Origin: JASHVB01 sp049522565
GTDB taxonomy: Bacteria; Pseudomonadota; Alphaproteobacteria; Acetobacterales; Acetobacteraceae
Direction of reading: 5' to 3'
Assembly: GCA_049522565.1 (NCBI GenBank)
Contig: JBEKNT010000372.1
Location: forward strand, 1 to 7,101
Length of the DNA stretch: 7,101 nucleotides
The position numbers and the translations under genes are program-made. Each line of letters starts with the position of its first letter. The first letter of the stretch is position 1. Below, in pieces: positions 6,437 through 7,101 of this stretch. Under the pieces are notes generated by a model. The model was not told where the DNA came from. It saw nothing but the letters and a program-made list of their open reading frames with translations, and did not search any database.

Positions 6437-6660
6437 GAAACCCGCGGTTGACGACTTTCAACAATCAACGTCTGGTTATCGCTGTTGCCGCTCAATCCGA
6501 GCCGTTCCGCTCCCGGCCAAGTCGTCCAACCCAGCCGTCCAGCGCAGTGCCAACCACTTGCGCGCTGCCGCCACCAGCGCCGTGACCCGCCCCGGCAGCC
6601 GGCCTTCCCTCCCCGCCCCCCGAACCCAGGCAAAACCACCACCCCACCCCGCCTGCCCAC
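6437..6660. other. gene-free stretch, C-rich on the plus strand
   Basis: I find no gene with a start, ribosome binding site and protein-like composition here. The second half is strongly C-rich on the plus strand (runs such as CCCCGCCCCCC). One minus-strand frame without a start codon contains a plausible helical stretch (RVTALVAAARKWLALRW) ending at a TGA, which might be a scrap of an old gene. The other minus-strand frame is a Gly/Arg-rich artefact of the base bias. Confidence 0.5.
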
Positions 6661-6689
6661 TTGAACGTGTTAGTTAGTTATGTTATCAT
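6661..6689 (+). promoter_or_regulatory. sigma70-type promoter for the right-edge gene
   Basis: TTGAAC at 6661-6666 and TATCAT at 6684-6689 are separated by 17 bases, the optimal spacing for a vegetative promoter, in a locally AT-rich patch. Transcription would start near 6696, about 30 bases before the ATG at 6728. Confidence 0.6.
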
Positions 6690-6713
6690 GCCCGGTCGGT
6701 CATACTAACCAAC
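6669..6713. promoter_or_regulatory. dyad over the promoter, candidate operator
   Basis: GTTAGTTAGT at 6669-6678 is the inverse of ACTAACCAAC at 6704-6713 with one mismatch. The two half-sites bracket the -10 element and the predicted start point, with short GTTA and GGTC direct repeats inside. This placement suits a repressor site. No matching regulator is in the window. Confidence 0.3.
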
Positions 6714-6727
6714 CCGGAGCCCCATCC

Positions 6728-7101
6728 ATGTCCGCCCTCTCCGCCACCGCCAAACACGAATATTGCGTCGTACTCGGCAATTCCCTGCCGCCGCCGGTGC
6801 TCGACCAGCCGGAATACCGCCAACGCCGCTTCACCACCGCGATCGAGACGTTCGAAGCCCTGCGCCCCGGCGACGCCTACGAAGCGCAGCTCGCCGTGCG
6901 GATCGTGCTCTGCGGCGCTTCGAAGCCCTGCGCCCCGGCGACGCCTACGAAGCGCAGCTCGCCGTGCGGATCGTGCTCAGCGGCGCCCATGCCGTCGAGA
7001 GCTTGCGCGAAGCCGGCGTTTACCGCGAGGACTTCGCGAAACGGACCCGCTGTCGCGCCCAGGCGGCCAGCATGATGCGCGCGGAGAGCGCGGCGAAGCG
7101 T
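6728..7101 (+). pseudogene. small hypothetical gene broken by a 68-bp tandem duplication (runs past the window edge)
   Basis: The ATG at 6728 has GGAG at 6716-6719, eight bases upstream, and a good promoter. The protein opens MSALSATAKHEYCVVLGN and continues through PPPVLDQPEYRQRRFTTAIE and FEALRPGDAYEAQLAV. A 68-bp segment (6851-6918) is then repeated immediately (6919-6986) with one mismatch. As 68 is not a multiple of three, the frame shifts and gives a Pro/Ser/Arg-rich tail ending at TGA 7073-7075 (115 residues). With one copy removed, the frame stays open for 102 codons to the window end, reading SGAHAVESLREAGVYREDF and then a charged helical stretch. So the original product was a longer, mostly helical, probably cytosolic protein. 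I do not recognise a characterised family. Confidence 0.75.
6851..6986 (+). repeat. 68-bp tandem direct duplication, two copies
   Basis: Copy 1 (6851-6918) and copy 2 (6919-6986) both begin TTCGAAGCCCTGCGCC and end GCGGCGC, are directly adjacent, and differ only at 6911 (T) versus 6979 (A). Such near-identity implies a recent event, or an assembly error. Confidence 0.95.

Noticed and set aside
6421..6660. 79-codon minus-strand frame
   Set aside because: It is Gly/Arg/Trp-rich from C-run bias, has no ribosome binding site, and ends inside the terminal repeat of the MITE-like element.
1..7101. Search for CRISPR arrays, tRNA, rRNA, riboswitches or a defence-gene cluster
   Set aside because: No regularly spaced repeats, cloverleaf-like segments, or helicase/nuclease/defence domains were seen; the PIN-domain stub is the only defence-type remnant.

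Overview
The window is GC-rich with strong G/C preference at third codon positions. Its gene content points to an alphaproteobacterium, most likely Rhodospirillales/Acetobacteraceae; this is inferred from protein style and codon use, not from a marker gene. There are four convincing intact genes, one frameshifted gene at the right edge, and several gene and element remnants. No rRNA, tRNA, CRISPR array or intact transposase gene is visible.

Left part (1-3292). A PpiD/SurA-type membrane-anchored periplasmic peptidyl-prolyl isomerase (162-2066, minus) lies downstream of a secreted alpha/beta-hydrolase (2248-3102, minus). They share a strand across a 181-bp gap that holds a strong hairpin. Downstream of the isomerase is a large imperfect inverted repeat (51-145), and before it perhaps the last codons of a convergent plus-strand gene. 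The hydrolase is divergent from the next gene across a 190-bp region containing a 7-bp perfect dyad.

Middle (3293-5666, plus). A ketopantoate-reductase-fold protein (3293-4360) is followed by an exported alpha/beta-hydrolase of the MetX-like superfamily (4548-5666). Between them, on the opposite strand, is the C-terminal stub of a VapC-type PIN-domain toxin (4391-4525). The two enzymes share no obvious pathway. The exported hydrolase has its own ribosome binding site and a signal peptide, so it is unlikely to be the cytosolic methionine enzyme it resembles.

Right part (5667-7101). This is a patchwork of debris. It holds a possible small minus-strand ORF of unknown function, a response-regulator receiver domain lacking its N-terminus and carrying a frameshift, and a 158-bp MITE-like element with perfect 16-bp terminal inverted repeats. 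Next come about 230 bp with no credible gene. The window ends with a small gene that has a good sigma70-type promoter and ribosome binding site. Its reading frame is broken by a 68-bp tandem duplication, and removing one copy restores an open frame to the window edge.

I see no clearly new multi-gene system. The most informative signals are the tandem-duplication frameshift, the MITE-like element, and the clustered remnants (PIN toxin, receiver domain), which mark 4361-4547 and 5667-7101 as recombination- or insertion-prone spots between ordinary housekeeping-type genes.
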